Source of the DNA: Eubacterium sp.
GTDB taxonomy: Bacteria; Bacillota; Clostridia; Oscillospirales; Acutalibacteraceae
Assembly: GCA_017463985.1 (NCBI GenBank)
Contig: JAFUEH010000010.1
Span: 1-64,000 of the forward strand
Reading direction: 5' to 3'
DNA length: 64,000 nt
Position 1 is the first letter of the stretch; every line of letters begins with the position of its first letter. A program made the position numbers and the translations under genes. Under the pieces are notes generated by a model. It had not been told where the DNA came from, searched no databases, and saw nothing but the letters and a program-made list of their open reading frames with translations. Of this stretch, positions 54,226 to 63,872 are shown one piece after another.

Positions 54226-54250
54226 AAAAGTCTAAAAAGGAGGTGCCGAT

Positions 54251-55309
54251 ATGAAGCTTCGTCATTCAAAGCTATTGAAAATGCTGGCGGCAGCCGTGGC
54301 AGTTATTTTAGTAGGAACAGCCTGCTTTGGAGGATATATTCTGTGTCGTCTGAACGGGGATCGATCCGGTGCCGTCAACGATTACAGTGCCGTTTACAGT
54401 CAGCCGACGCCGTCCTTTGATGTGGGAGAGGACGGTGCGTTCTCTGTTTTGAAAATCAACGATACGCATTTTTTTAACGGTACCTGTGAGGCGGATCGGC
54501 ACACGCTTGCGGACTTAAAAACCGTGCTGGATCATACCGACTTTGATCTGATTATTGTTGACGGCGACCTGGTGGAGGGCTTTAACTTAACAAGCGATTA
54601 TGATAAATATCAAGCCATTGACCTTTTCGCTGACATGATCGAGGAATATAATGTTCCGTGGACGTTCACGCCCGGTAATAACGACGGTGAGATCGACGGC
54701 GATAACGACGCGGTAATTGCCTATATGATGCAGTATGCGCATTTTCTCTGCGGTAATGCCGAAGGCGTTTACGGGGATATGCAGTTTTTTATCGACCTTA
54801 CCTATCAAGGCGAGCCGGTGCATTCGCTTGCTGTTTTGGATTCGGGTATGAGAAGGCCAAAAGCCATCGGTGAGTATGAGTATATCCAAGAAAGTCAGAT
54901 CAACTGGCTGCTCGAGGGAATCAATCAAAGACAGGTGCCTACCAGCGTGTTTTTTCATATACCGGTTCCGGCTTTTGAGGAAGCGTATGACAGCGGAGAG
55001 GCGTATGAAGGTATTGCAAGATATAAAACCTTTACTTATGTCGATGTCCCCGAAAACCAGCTCTTTGTAGATATGACGAAGGATAATGAATATATTTCGC
55101 TCATTTCCTGTGCGCATCAGCACAGTAACAATATGTGCTCCTTCTATGACGGTCGATGGTATCAACTGAGCTGCGTCAGCGGTTATTCCGCTAAACATCA
55201 CGATTTTATCACACCGTCCGTCACGCTGACTACCATTGATGTTACCGCGGATAATGCGAAAGATATGTATGCCTTTGCGCAAATTACCGCCGATAGTTTC
55301 AAAGAATAA
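54251..55309 (+). CDS. Secreted metallophosphoesterase (calcineurin-like)
   Basis: About 352 residues. A signal anchor (residues 10-32) puts the enzyme outside. Metal ligands are arranged as in the family: INDTH, IVDGDLVEG, PGNNDGE (Asn in place of the usual His of GNHD) and CAHQHSNN. The PGNNDGE form and the C-terminal HDFITPSVTLTTID block recall phosphodiesterases such as yeast Dcr2/Sia1-like proteins. Substrate unknown. Its end faces the histidine kinase gene. Confidence 0.83.
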   Translation: MKLRHSKLLKMLAAAVAVILVGTACFGGYILCRLNGDRSGAVNDYSAVYSQPTPSFDVGEDGAFSVLKINDTHFFNGTCEADRHTLADLKTVLDHTDFDLIIVDGDLVEGFNLTSDYDKYQAIDLFADMIEEYNVPWTFTPGNNDGEIDGDNDAVIAYMMQYAHFLCGNAEGVYGDMQFFIDLTYQGEPVHSLAVLDSGMRRPKAIGEYEYIQESQINWLLEGINQRQVPTSVFFHIPVPAFEEAYDSGEAYEGIARYKTFTYVDVPENQLFVDMTKDNEYISLISCAHQHSNNMCSFYDGRWYQLSCVSGYSAKHHDFITPSVTLTTIDVTADNAKDMYAFAQITADSFKE

Positions 55310-55317
55310 AGCGCATT

Positions 55318-56628
55318 TCAATGACGGTTTGCCGTTGCTGGCAGTGCTTCTCTGTTGGGTATCGTCACATAAGCTAGAAACGTGTGATCCGTTTGGGTGA
55401 AGCGTGCCGCACCGCCGTATTGCTCGGCAATCGCCGTAATGCTCTTAATACCGTAACCGTGTCGGCGGCTGTCTGCTTTTGTGGTTGTTAAATCCTCGTG
55501 ACGTTCCTCAGTCGGGTTTTCCGTCGAGATATTGATTTCGGCGTTTTCAACACTGATTAGCAAATTGATATACCGTGAGCCTTGATTCTTTTCGTTTGCC
55601 TCAATGGCGTTATCAAGCAGATTCCCAAGAATAACCGCAAGCTCTATTTCGTTAATAAAAATTTCAGCGTGATAAAAATATTTAAAATCCGTTTTTATTT
55701 TGTTTTCATCGCATCTGCCGAGCTTTGATTGAATGATGGCGTCGATGGTGGGATGGCCGGTGTTAACGATTCTGTCGCCCGAAGTCAGAACCGCTATCGT
55801 AGCGCTTAAATAATTTTCCGCCTCTTGCGGATTTCCGTTTTCAATTTGAGCAAGAACAGCGGTGTAAGCATTTTTTAAATCATGTCTTATTTTGCTTATT
55901 TCCTGTTGAGAGCTGTATATTGCCTCATAATGCGCCCTCTGAACGCTCATATTTTCTTTCAAAAAATCCAGCTCCAGGCGGTCCTTAACAAGCTTTGATT
56001 GCCTGCCAAGCAATTCAAATTCGGCAATGTTGCCTATAAATAACAGTATCAGCGCCACTAAAAACAAAATCTGCACCGCTTTATTTTCCATCTGCAGCAT
56101 GGCAGGCTCCAACATAAACGAAATGATCATGCTTGAAAAAGGCATTAGCAGTAAAAGAGGGATACTCTTGCTGTCATAAAACAGCTCGCTTTTCTTGTTT
56201 TGATGGATAAGTCTTGTGATCAGTACGGTGATATACAGTAATATTTTTGTCACAATGCCAAGAATAATCCAGTCGATGCCTCTTGCATCGGATACATAAT
56301 AGTTCGTATTTTTTAAAAGCATGGAAAGAGCGCCGACAATTAGCTCGCAAACAACGGTGTCGACCGTAAAAATTGCTGTAAATACTGCCTTTAGATACAC
56401 CCTGCAATCATAGGCAAAGGACAGCGCAAAGAAGAATATTACGCAGAATACCAGTTGGAAATAGTCAAGATGAAGGTAGGAGTTGACCATCTGTAAAAGG
56501 CAGACTATGCCGAGAAAAAGATAATGCTTTACGCCGTTATATTTTGGCTTAAAGAAGGTGCCTAGCAGCATATTATAGCAATATATTTCAACAACGGCGG
56601 TTAAAACCAAAAATATCTTTGTAAGCAT
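55318..56628 (-). CDS. GHKL sensor histidine kinase (AgrC-like)
   Basis: A 436-residue kinase with six or seven N-terminal membrane segments (1-205), a short linker helix, phospho-acceptor H249 in EISKIRHDLKNAY and the GHKL ATPase box VILGNLLDNAIEA; the usual second G-box is GYGIKSI. Such kinases sense peptides at the membrane. It lies seven bases downstream of its LytTR partner. No AgrD-like peptide or AgrB protease was found in the window. Confidence 0.9.
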   Translation of the reverse strand: MLTKIFLVLTAVVEIYCYNMLLGTFFKPKYNGVKHYLFLGIVCLLQMVNSYLHLDYFQLVFCVIFFFALSFAYDCRVYLKAVFTAIFTVDTVVCELIVGALSMLLKNTNYYVSDARGIDWIILGIVTKILLYITVLITRLIHQNKKSELFYDSKSIPLLLLMPFSSMIISFMLEPAMLQMENKAVQILFLVALILLFIGNIAEFELLGRQSKLVKDRLELDFLKENMSVQRAHYEAIYSSQQEISKIRHDLKNAYTAVLAQIENGNPQEAENYLSATIAVLTSGDRIVNTGHPTIDAIIQSKLGRCDENKIKTDFKYFYHAEIFINEIELAVILGNLLDNAIEANEKNQGSRYINLLISVENAEINISTENPTEERHEDLTTTKADSRRHGYGIKSITAIAEQYGGAARFTQTDHTFLAYVTIPNREALPATANRH

Positions 56629-56634
56629 CTAATA

Positions 56635-57336
56635 CTACCCCCTATTTGCATAAGTGAAATATGCCTGCTTGGTATCCAGCTTTTTACGAACCGAAACAGG
56701 AATCCTGCCTCCGTTTCTCAATATGATCTCGTCCTCATCAAAGGCTTTGATGTATTTCATATTGACGATAAAGCCCTGATGGCACCGTACAAAATCATAA
56801 GTCTCCACCTGAGAAAGCGCTTTTGTAAGATTACCTCTGACGGTTACCTTCTCTCCGCTGATAAGATGATAGGTGATTTTGCGGTTATAGCCTTCAATGT
56901 AGCAAATGTCGATCAGTTCAATATTGACCGTGTCATATCGATTTTTGACAGCAATCGTATGGTGGTATGAATGATATTTTTTGATGATTCTATCGAGCGT
57001 TGTGTTTAATTCACCGCCGTCAATCGGCTTCAGAAGATAATTCAGCGGCTCCGTTTCAAAGGAGTTGAAAACATATTGCGGATAAGCGCTTATGAATACC
57101 GTGATGACTTGCGGATAAAGCGTCCTGACCTTTTTCGCCGTTTCGATGCCGTTATCCTCCTTGAGCTTCACGTCAATAAACATGACGTCAATGCTGTTAT
57201 TCTCTGCAAAGCGCAAAAACGGACGTTCCCCGTTAAAGGAAACGATCTCACAAAACTGCTTTCCGAGCTTTTTGACGATTCTGTTCTCCAGCTCCTGACA
57301 CATCAGCGTGTCGTCGTCAACAATACAAATCCTCAT
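56635..57336 (-). CDS. LytTR response regulator (AgrA-like)
   Basis: A 233-residue regulator: receiver domain with the acidic pocket VDDD and phospho-acceptor D55 (MFIDVKLKEDNG), then a LytTR DNA-binding domain from about 130 (IAVKNRYDTVNIELIDICYI, then VRCHQGFIVNMKYI). Pairs with the GHKL kinase. LytTR proteins bind direct repeats spaced by about 20-22 bases, and two such pairs lie in the divergent region, so it probably drives the ABC exporter operon. Confidence 0.92.
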   Translation of the reverse strand: MRICIVDDDTLMCQELENRIVKKLGKQFCEIVSFNGERPFLRFAENNSIDVMFIDVKLKEDNGIETAKKVRTLYPQVITVFISAYPQYVFNSFETEPLNYLLKPIDGGELNTTLDRIIKKYHSYHHTIAVKNRYDTVNIELIDICYIEGYNRKITYHLISGEKVTVRGNLTKALSQVETYDFVRCHQGFIVNMKYIKAFDEDEIILRNGGRIPVSVRKKLDTKQAYFTYANRG

Positions 57337-57384
57337 TTTACAATCACCCAGTTTATAATATCACATTTTCGTAAAATCTCCAAA

Positions 57385-57417
57385 ACGCTTTTGCCGTTTT
57401 GCCGAACACTTTTGCCG
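57385..57417. promoter_or_regulatory. Direct repeat pair 1, candidate LytTR site
   Basis: ACGCTTTTGCCG (57385-57396) and ACACTTTTGCCG (57406-57417) repeat with a 21-base period, about two helical turns, which is the spacing used by LytTR dimers. Confidence 0.6.
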
Positions 57418-57420
57418 CAA

Positions 57421-57456
57421 GTATAGTAATTTTTCTTACAGTATGATAATTTTTCT
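57421..57456. promoter_or_regulatory. Direct repeat pair 2, candidate LytTR or promoter element
   Basis: GTATAGTAATTTTTCT (57421-57436) and GTATGATAATTTTTCT (57441-57456) differ at two positions and repeat every 20 bases. They lie just upstream of TAAAAT near 57465, close to where a -35 would be. Confidence 0.5.
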
Positions 57457-57501
57457 GTAATAAGCTAAAATTATGTAACTGTGTGAGAAAAGGTGAATGC
57501 G

Positions 57502-59280
57502 ATGAAAGACAATTTCAGATATATGCTGAAAAACTGGCTGAAATGGGATAAAAAGAGCCTGAAGTTCTTTTCCCTGTGGGTGCCGGCGCTGGTGCTGCAG
57601 CCGCTTGTTACGGCGTATATTCCAAAGGCGATGATTGACGCGATCAATAAGGGCGTAACCGTGCAGCAGATGACGGGGATCGTAGCGCTGTTAAGTCTGC
57701 TTTTAACGCTGACGATTTGGCTTGACCCGTTTATGAAGGAATTAGTCCGCGGCGGTGCAAGAATTGTCCGTATGCGTTATGCTGTGATGGCGTTTCGCAA
57801 AACGCTTAGCACCGATTATGTGAATATTGAAAGCCTTGAAGGCAGGGAAAAGCAGAAAAGAGCCGAGGCGTTTTATAACGCCCGTTTTTCCTCAGGCGCA
57901 GCGTTTGTGGAGCAATGCGCGCATTTTCTTGTTTGCGTGATCGGTGTGATCGCTTCCTCCGTCCTTATCTACAAGATCAATCTCTTGATGATTTTGTTGA
58001 TTTTGTTCACTTGCGTCTGTGAGTTTTTGTTGCTTAAATTTCTGAAAACAAAGCAGGTTGAAACAACGGACCGCTATGCTAAGCTTTCCGGCAAGTTTGA
58101 GTATTTCTATCAGCTATCCAAGAACGCTGAAGCGTCAAAAGATATTAAGCTGTACGGCTTTTCAGATTTTTTGATCAAGACCGCAGCGGAGCTGGTTTAT
58201 CAAATTGAATGCATTAACGCCAAATTTACCAAGCAGAGCGCGGCAATCAGCGGTGTAAGAGCGCTGCTGAACCTTGTTCGGGAGCTGGTGGCTTACGCAT
58301 ACTTGATATATTTAGTGCTTCAAAACCGCCTTTCCGTTTCTGATTTCATTTTCTATTTTGGTATTATTACAGGCTTTTCGGGTTGGATAATGAACCTTGT
58401 GTTCAGTCTTATGGAAATCTCCCGATGCTGTACGGACTGCGCATTGTACCGTGAGTTTGTCGAGGAGGAAAACGAAAGCGGGGGAAAGCCAGAGGTTGAT
58501 TTTGACGAGGTTAATTCGATTGAATTCAACAATGTTTCCTTTACCTATCCGGCAAGCGATACGGCAACGATAAAGAATATGTCCTTTAAGGTCAATAAGG
58601 GCGAAAACATTGCGATTGTCGGAGAAAACGGTGCCGGTAAAACAACCGCCATTAAACTCCTTTGCGGACTGTATTACCCGACCGAGGGCGATATTTTGAT
58701 TAACGGCAGAAGCAGCAGAGAATTTTCTGCGGATAGCTATTTCAATCTGTTTTCCGCTGTCTTTCAGGACTACTGTTTTCTGCCGATGACGGTAGCGGAA
58801 AATATGACAGCCGAGCAGAAATATGACAGAGAACGTCTGTTAGCGGCCTTCGACAAGGCAGGGATTGCTGAAAAGATCAATGCGCTTCCTGACAAGGAAA
58901 ATACCTTAATGCTGAAAGAGGTATATCAAAATGCCGCCGATTTTTCAGGCGGCGAAAAGCAAAAGGTGTTGCTGGCCAAGTCAATTTATAAAAATGCGCC
59001 TGTGCTGATTTTAGATGAACCGACAGCCGCCCTTGACCCGATCAGCGAGAATGAGCTGTACCTCCGATACAACGAATTGACGGAGAATAAAATTTCCTTC
59101 TTTATTTCTCACCGCCTTTCCTCCACCCGTTTTTGCGACAGGATTCTGTTTATTAAGGACGGCGTCATTGCTGAAAGCGGAACGCACGAGGAGCTGATGA
59201 AAAAGAAGGGCGCCTATTACAGGATGTTCCAGACCCAAAGTATGTATTATCAAGAAATGGGGGTGGCCGTCCATGCGTAA
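57502..59280 (+). CDS. ABC exporter subunit 1 (fused membrane and ATPase domains)
   Basis: About 592 residues. Six membrane helices in the first 320; the ATPase follows with Walker A GENGAGKTT, signature FSGGEKQK and Walker B LILDEPTAALDP. The second ATG, at 57502, sits six bases after AGGTG and is preferred over 57493. It forms a likely heterodimer with the next gene, with which it overlaps by eight bases. The cargo is unknown; a peptide or lipid is usual for this type when paired with GHKL/LytTR regulators. Confidence 0.9.
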   Translation: MKDNFRYMLKNWLKWDKKSLKFFSLWVPALVLQPLVTAYIPKAMIDAINKGVTVQQMTGIVALLSLLLTLTIWLDPFMKELVRGGARIVRMRYAVMAFRKTLSTDYVNIESLEGREKQKRAEAFYNARFSSGAAFVEQCAHFLVCVIGVIASSVLIYKINLLMILLILFTCVCEFLLLKFLKTKQVETTDRYAKLSGKFEYFYQLSKNAEASKDIKLYGFSDFLIKTAAELVYQIECINAKFTKQSAAISGVRALLNLVRELVAYAYLIYLVLQNRLSVSDFIFYFGIITGFSGWIMNLVFSLMEISRCCTDCALYREFVEEENESGGKPEVDFDEVNSIEFNNVSFTYPASDTATIKNMSFKVNKGENIAIVGENGAGKTTAIKLLCGLYYPTEGDILINGRSSREFSADSYFNLFSAVFQDYCFLPMTVAENMTAEQKYDRERLLAAFDKAGIAEKINALPDKENTLMLKEVYQNAADFSGGEKQKVLLAKSIYKNAPVLILDEPTAALDPISENELYLRYNELTENKISFFISHRLSSTRFCDRILFIKDGVIAESGTHEELMKKKGAYYRMFQTQSMYYQEMGVAVHA

Positions 59281-61093
59281 AGCAAAGCTGATTAAAAGAA
59301 TGTATCGTGAGGTTCATTCCCTTGACCGCTGCCTCCTGCCGACAACATTTATTCAGGCGGTGATTGACAGCCTGAAGCCGTTTATCAATATTTACTTTTC
59401 GGCAAGATTGATAACGCTTTTGACCGAAAAGGCAGATACAAAAGCTATCATCGCTAATATTGCGTTGGTTCTCGGTATGAACGTTGTCATCTTCTTTTTA
59501 GCTTCGTTCCTGAATAACTATAATGAAAATCACCGTATGACGCTGCTTGACCTTGAAAATAAAAAGGCGGAGGAGAAGCTATATCATGCAGATTATGCGC
59601 TGCTCAATGACAGTGAATTTAAAGCGTTGCTGCACCGCCACGAGGAAGCAGGGAAGAGCCGCTGGGCAAGGCTGCCGTATTTTATGTGGACAACGCTGCA
59701 ATTTACAAGAGGCGTATTGACAACCGCCTTCTCTTTTGTTATCATTATTCCTCTGCTCAAGGTTGGCTTCATCAAAACGGGCAATACCTTCTTTGAAAAA
59801 CCGCTGTTTATGATGACGATCGTAGCGGCGATTGCAATTATGGCAGTTGTAATTCTGATTGTGGCGTCAAAGATAAACAAGTCCTATCTTGAAGCGAACG
59901 AGAAATATGCCGAGCTTGACCGTGTTTTTTATGCGTTTATTGATATTTTAGGCGATTACAAAACGGGTAAGGAAATACGGCTTTATAAAGAGCAGGACTT
60001 AATTGACAATATTGCAACGCAAAAGATATTGACGGACGGTGAAAGCACGCTTCGCAAGATTTCGATGAGAACAGCGAAATCAAGCTCGTTCATTGCCATA
60101 CTCGGCGCGCTCGTCGGCTTCGGCGTGTATCTGTTCATCGGCGTAAAGGGCTTGTTCGGGTTGTTCGGTATCGGGTCGCTCGTGTTGTACTGCGGCTCGT
60201 TTATGCAAATTATCAGCGGTATTATGATGTTCGCCAATACGCTCGGTAAGATGAAAGAAATACTGCCGCTTGCAAGGGATTATTTCAAGATTTTGGAAGC
60301 CGAAAGCACGATGGTATACGGCAGCCGTAAGCTGGATGTAGCAAACGGCTTTGAGATTGAATTTAAGAATGTTTCTTTTAAATATCCGAAAAGCGATACC
60401 TATGCTTTAAAGAATATCAATCTGAAAATAAACAACGGCGAAAAGCTGGCGGTCGTCGGCAGAAACGGCAGCGGTAAGACCACCTTTATCAAGCTGCTTT
60501 GCCGTCTCTATGATGTTGACGAGGGCGAAATCCTGATTAACGGTACCAATATTAAAGAATACACGGAGGAAAGTCTGAACACGCTTTATTCCGTTGTATT
60601 TCAAGATTATCAGATTCTGTCGCTGAACGTTGCGGATAATATTGCTGCAAGCGGCGAATGTAATAACAGGAGACTGAGCGCTGCGCTGGAGCAAGCCAAT
60701 ATCAAGGACAGAATTGAAGCCATGCCGCAAAAAGAAAAGACTTATCTATACAAGGATTTAGATAAGTCCGGCGTTGAAATATCGGGCGGCGAAGCGCAAA
60801 AGCTGGCGCTTGCCAGAGCGTTATATAAGGCTTCACCGATCGTGATTTTGGACGAGCCGACGGCAGCGCTTGATCCGATTGCAGAAAATGAAATATACAG
60901 CCGCTTCAATTCCTTTGTGGAAAACAAAACGGCAATCTATATTTCGCACCGTCTTTCAAGCTGTGCCTTCTGCGACAGAATCGCTGTATTTGACAATGCG
61001 GAGCTGGTTGAAACCGGTACGCACCATGCGCTGCTGGCGCAAAACGGGCGCTATGCAGCGCTGTGGAATGCGCAGGCAACCTATTATGCATAA
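59273..61093 (+). CDS. ABC exporter subunit 2 (fused membrane and ATPase domains)
   Basis: A 606-residue half-transporter. Six membrane helices, then Walker A GRNGSGKTT, signature ISGGEAQKLALARAL and Walker B VILDEPTAALDP. Both subunits keep the catalytic Glu of Walker B, so both ATP sites may be active, unlike many heterodimers with one dead site. It starts inside the stop region of subunit 1. Confidence 0.9.
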   Translation: MRKAKLIKRMYREVHSLDRCLLPTTFIQAVIDSLKPFINIYFSARLITLLTEKADTKAIIANIALVLGMNVVIFFLASFLNNYNENHRMTLLDLENKKAEEKLYHADYALLNDSEFKALLHRHEEAGKSRWARLPYFMWTTLQFTRGVLTTAFSFVIIIPLLKVGFIKTGNTFFEKPLFMMTIVAAIAIMAVVILIVASKINKSYLEANEKYAELDRVFYAFIDILGDYKTGKEIRLYKEQDLIDNIATQKILTDGESTLRKISMRTAKSSSFIAILGALVGFGVYLFIGVKGLFGLFGIGSLVLYCGSFMQIISGIMMFANTLGKMKEILPLARDYFKILEAESTMVYGSRKLDVANGFEIEFKNVSFKYPKSDTYALKNINLKINNGEKLAVVGRNGSGKTTFIKLLCRLYDVDEGEILINGTNIKEYTEESLNTLYSVVFQDYQILSLNVADNIAASGECNNRRLSAALEQANIKDRIEAMPQKEKTYLYKDLDKSGVEISGGEAQKLALARALYKASPIVILDEPTAALDPIAENEIYSRFNSFVENKTAIYISHRLSSCAFCDRIAVFDNAELVETGTHHALLAQNGRYAALWNAQATYYA

Positions 61094-61105
61094 AAGGAGA
61101 TGAGC

Positions 61106-61852
61106 GTGAAAATGCTCAAGCTGAAAGGAACAAAAAATATACGCGATCTTGGCGGCATTGCCGCCGACGGCAAACATATCAAGTACGGTATGCTGCTGCG
61201 CTCAGGCCACCTGAATGCGATCAGTGACCGCGATATTACCAAGCTGCAGCAATACGGCTTACGTACCGTGATCGATTTGCGTATTGATGAAGAAAAGCTG
61301 GAGAAGCCCAATGCCGTCATGGCCGGTGTGAAGTATTATGAAATGCCGGTGTTCGACGATTCGCTTCCCGGAATGAGCCATGAGAGCAAGCAAAATCTGG
61401 ACGGGATTCCGGATATGCGCGAGCTGTATGCCTACGTGATGAACAGCGGTTGTATCGGCAATTTAGCGGCTATCGTACAAAGAATTGTGCGTGCCGGCGA
61501 AGAGGAGCACGCCGTGTTATACCACTGTACGGAGGGAAAAGACAGAACCGGTATGGTGACGGCGCTGCTGCTGACGGTGCTGGGCGTCAGCCGAGAGGAC
61601 ATCGTGGCGGACTATCTGCTCACGAACCGCGTGAATAAGAAAAAAGCCGTCTATTATTATTGGTTGGTACGTATTTTTAAGCATAATCGAACCGCCGCCG
61701 ACAAAGTGTATAATGTGTTCCTTGCGAAGGAGGAATACCTGAATGAGGTGTTTAAGGCGATCGATCAAGTAGGGGAAGCTGCGTTTATCCGCGATGTTTT
61801 ACAGCTTTCTGCGGAGGATGTTGCTTACTTTAAGAATAAGGTGTTGGAATAA
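61106..61852 (+). CDS. Protein tyrosine/serine phosphatase-like protein
   Basis: About 248 residues with the P-loop HCTEGKDRTG (Cys nucleophile, Arg) and the N-terminal NIRDLGGIAADGKHIKYGMLLRSGHL of the bacterial tyrosine phosphatase family 2. These dephosphorylate proteins or phosphoinositide-like molecules. I favour the GTG at 61106, six bases after AAGGAG; ATG codons at 61100 and 61112 have worse spacing. It follows the ABC exporter by 12 bases and is probably part of that operon. Confidence 0.85.
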   Translation: MKMLKLKGTKNIRDLGGIAADGKHIKYGMLLRSGHLNAISDRDITKLQQYGLRTVIDLRIDEEKLEKPNAVMAGVKYYEMPVFDDSLPGMSHESKQNLDGIPDMRELYAYVMNSGCIGNLAAIVQRIVRAGEEEHAVLYHCTEGKDRTGMVTALLLTVLGVSREDIVADYLLTNRVNKKKAVYYYWLVRIFKHNRTAADKVYNVFLAKEEYLNEVFKAIDQVGEAAFIRDVLQLSAEDVAYFKNKVLE

Positions 61853-61855
61853 ACA

Positions 61856-62635
61856 ATGCAATTTTATGATTTTTTGAAGCAGCTGATCGGCTATATACCG
61901 GACAGCAGCGGCGTTGTCAAAATAATGTTCGGCGCGTTTTTGCCGTATTTCCTGATGGCGTGCGCTTTGTTTACAGCCTTCTTTGCGCTGAAGTGCGCCA
62001 CCTGGTGGTGCTGTCTGACCTTCTTCTTACTGGGGAGCGGCGCGGCGTCTCAGCTGTTACTGCCAAAGTATGATGTGTATGATTTTGAATTTTGGCTGTT
62101 CTTTGGCGTAGCTGTTGCGATCGGCATCGTTTGCGCGGCATTATCAAAATACCTGTTTCGTGTACAGCTCGCCGTCTCCACTTACCTGAGTGTTTTGGCA
62201 GCGCTGCCGGCGTTTGTGGCGCAAATAGGAAAGCCGCTTGCCGTGACGGTCAGCGTGGTCGCGTCGCTGGCTTTTGTATTTCTGTTTGTAAAATACCGCT
62301 ATCTGATCACGATCGCTACTACCTCCTTTAGCGGCGCCTTTGTTTTTATGGATGTGGCCGACTCAATGGTCGGGATAAAGCTGAAAACCCTGTGGGCGGT
62401 GCTGCTTGGCGTGTTTGCGCTCTTTTTCCAAATACTGCTGAACCATGATATGCTGGAGGACACCTATCTTGATGTGCGTAAAAAGGTGATCAAAACCGGA
62501 AAGGGAATGGTGCGTGCCGAGGAGGCGATCGCAGCACGTCACCGCCAAGCAGAGGCGCTGCCGGCAGAAGAACAAGCGTCACCTGACGCGTTAACAATAG
62601 CGGAACAACAAAATAATGAAGATAAAGCAGAGTAA
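61856..62635 (+). CDS. Polytopic membrane protein (DUF4203/TM198-like)
   Basis: About 259 residues with seven hydrophobic segments (MFGAFLPYFLMACALF to LLGVFALFFQILL) and a soluble, Ala/Glu-rich C-terminal tail. The layout recalls the TMEM198/DUF4203 group, whose function is not settled. It starts four bases after the phosphatase gene, so it ends this operon. Confidence 0.65.
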   Translation: MQFYDFLKQLIGYIPDSSGVVKIMFGAFLPYFLMACALFTAFFALKCATWWCCLTFFLLGSGAASQLLLPKYDVYDFEFWLFFGVAVAIGIVCAALSKYLFRVQLAVSTYLSVLAALPAFVAQIGKPLAVTVSVVASLAFVFLFVKYRYLITIATTSFSGAFVFMDVADSMVGIKLKTLWAVLLGVFALFFQILLNHDMLEDTYLDVRKKVIKTGKGMVRAEEAIAARHRQAEALPAEEQASPDALTIAEQQNNEDKAE

Positions 62636-62657
62636 TTCATTCTGCTTTATTTTTTTG
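62622..62657 (+). terminator. Intrinsic terminator of the exporter operon
   Basis: ATAAAGCAGA (62622-62631) pairs with TCTGCTTTAT (62641-62650), then seven T. It overlaps the end of the membrane protein gene. Confidence 0.9.
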
Positions 62658-62738
62658 CCAGAAAATGTCACATTCTGTCGAACGGCGCATAGCTTGTAAT
62701 GTACGGCGCTGTACAAAAAGTTTTAAAGGAGGTAAACA

Positions 62739-63827
62739 ATGAAGGTTTACAACAATACAACCAATCCGTTTAACGATTGCGGCTGCTCAGGCGGCTGTAT
62801 TTCCAACTGTACCTGCGTGCTGACCGGCCCGACAGGACCTACCGGCCCGATGGGGCCAACCGGTCCGCAAGGTGTGCAGGGTATTCAAGGTGTGCAGGGC
62901 CCGCTAGGCCCGACCGGCCCACAGGGCATTCCTGGCCCATCCGGCGCTACCGGTCCGACCGGTCCGCAGGGTATTCCCGGTGCTGACGGTGCTGTCGGCC
63001 CAATCGGCCCTACCGGTCCAACCGGTCCTGCCGGTGCTACCGGTGCGACCGGTCCGACTGGTCCACAGGGTCTTCCCGGTTCGATCGGTGCTGTCGGTCC
63101 AACCGGTCCTGTTGGTGCTACTGGTGCGACTGGCCCGACTGGTCCACAGGGTCTTCCCGGTTCGATCGGTGCTGTCGGTCCAACCGGTCCTGTCGGTGCT
63201 ACTGGTGCGACCGGCCCGACTGGTCCACAGGGTCTTCCCGGTTCGATCGGCGCTGTCGGTCCAACCGGTCCTGTCGGTGCTACCGGTGCGACTGGTCCGA
63301 CTGGTCCACAGGGCCTTCCTGGTTCGATCGGTGCTGTCGGTCCAACCGGTCCTGTCGGTGCTACCGGTGCAACTGGCCCAACCGGCCCACAGGGTATTCC
63401 TGGTCCTGATGGCGGTACTGCTACCAACGCTTATGCCAATTACTATGCGATCAATACGGTTGACAATACCGACGCAATCGCCCCTGGTGAGGCTATTGCA
63501 TTTCCGCAAGATGCCGCTGTCAGCAATACGGATATTACCAGACTGACGGACACTACCTTTAATTTGGCTGTTGCCGGCGCCTATTTGGTATCCTTTGTTA
63601 TCAATGTGGCGAACGCGTCAAAGCTTGCGCTTGCTTTGAACGGCGCAACGCTTGCCTATACTGCAACGGAGTTTTCTACCGGCAATACGCAAATCGTCGG
63701 AACGTATGTGGTCGCAACGACGACAGCCAATGCTGTTTTGAGCGTCGTCAATGACAACGACAACAATTTGAATATGGACAATAATCAGACGGGTAACTCT
63801 CAACTGGTCATCATCAGACTAGCATAA
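62739..63827 (+). CDS. Collagen-like surface protein with BclA-like C-terminal domain
   Basis: A 362-residue protein in three parts. Residues 1-29 have five cysteines ([13 protein letters not shown]). Residues 30-227 are 66 unbroken Gly-X-Y triplets, Thr- and Pro-rich (GPTGPQ, GATGAT). Residues 228-362 form a beta-rich trimerising domain ([35 protein letters not shown]) like BclA of spore coats. Thr-rich collagen stretches are often glycosylated, and a glycosyltransferase gene follows. No signal peptide is visible, which favours spore-surface or mother-cell assembly. AAAGGAGG precedes the ATG. Confidence 0.9.
   Translation: MKVYNNTTNPFNDCGCSGGCISNCTCVLTGPTGPTGPMGPTGPQGVQGIQGVQGPLGPTGPQGIPGPSGATGPTGPQGIPGADGAVGPIGPTGPTGPAGATGATGPTGPQGLPGSIGAVGPTGPVGATGATGPTGPQGLPGSIGAVGPTGPVGATGATGPTGPQGLPGSIGAVGPTGPVGATGATGPTGPQGLPGSIGAVGPTGPVGATGATGPTGPQGIPGPDGGTATNAYANYYAINTVDNTDAIAPGEAIAFPQDAAVSNTDITRLTDTTFNLAVAGAYLVSFVINVANASKLALALNGATLAYTATEFSTGNTQIVGTYVVATTTANAVLSVVNDNDNNLNMDNNQTGNSQLVIIRLA
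63051..63374 (+). repeat. 81-bp tandem repeat, four copies
   Basis: Each unit codes for [27 protein letters not shown] (27 residues). The four units are identical in protein and differ at few silent bases, so the number could change by slippage without loss of frame. Confidence 0.9.
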
Positions 63828-63832
63828 AAATG

Positions 63833-63855
63833 CAGGCGGCTTTGCGCCGCCTGTT
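63833..63855 (+). terminator. Hairpin after the collagen-like gene
   Basis: CAGGCGGC (63833-63840) pairs with GCCGCCTG (63846-63853), loop TTTGC. The T-run is short (TTCTC), so some readthrough into the next gene is likely. Confidence 0.6.
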
Positions 63856-63872
63856 CTCATGGAGCTGACAGT

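Noticed and set aside
54587-55321. Minus-strand frame of 244 codons opposite the metallophosphoesterase
   Set aside because: The plus-strand gene has all metal-binding motifs; the antisense frame has none and lacks a ribosome binding site.
57337-57501. A small AgrD-like peptide gene beside the LytTR regulator
   Set aside because: No short frame with a ribosome binding site and a Cys-containing core was found on either strand.
63051-63374. Four regular 81-bp repeats as a CRISPR array
   Set aside because: There are no unique spacers; the repeats are contiguous and code in frame for Gly-X-Y triplets.
62885-63427. Long minus-strand frame rich in GPVGP
   Set aside because: It is the mirror image of the collagen repeat, since the reverse complement of GGTCC-type codons is again open. 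It has no ribosome binding site.
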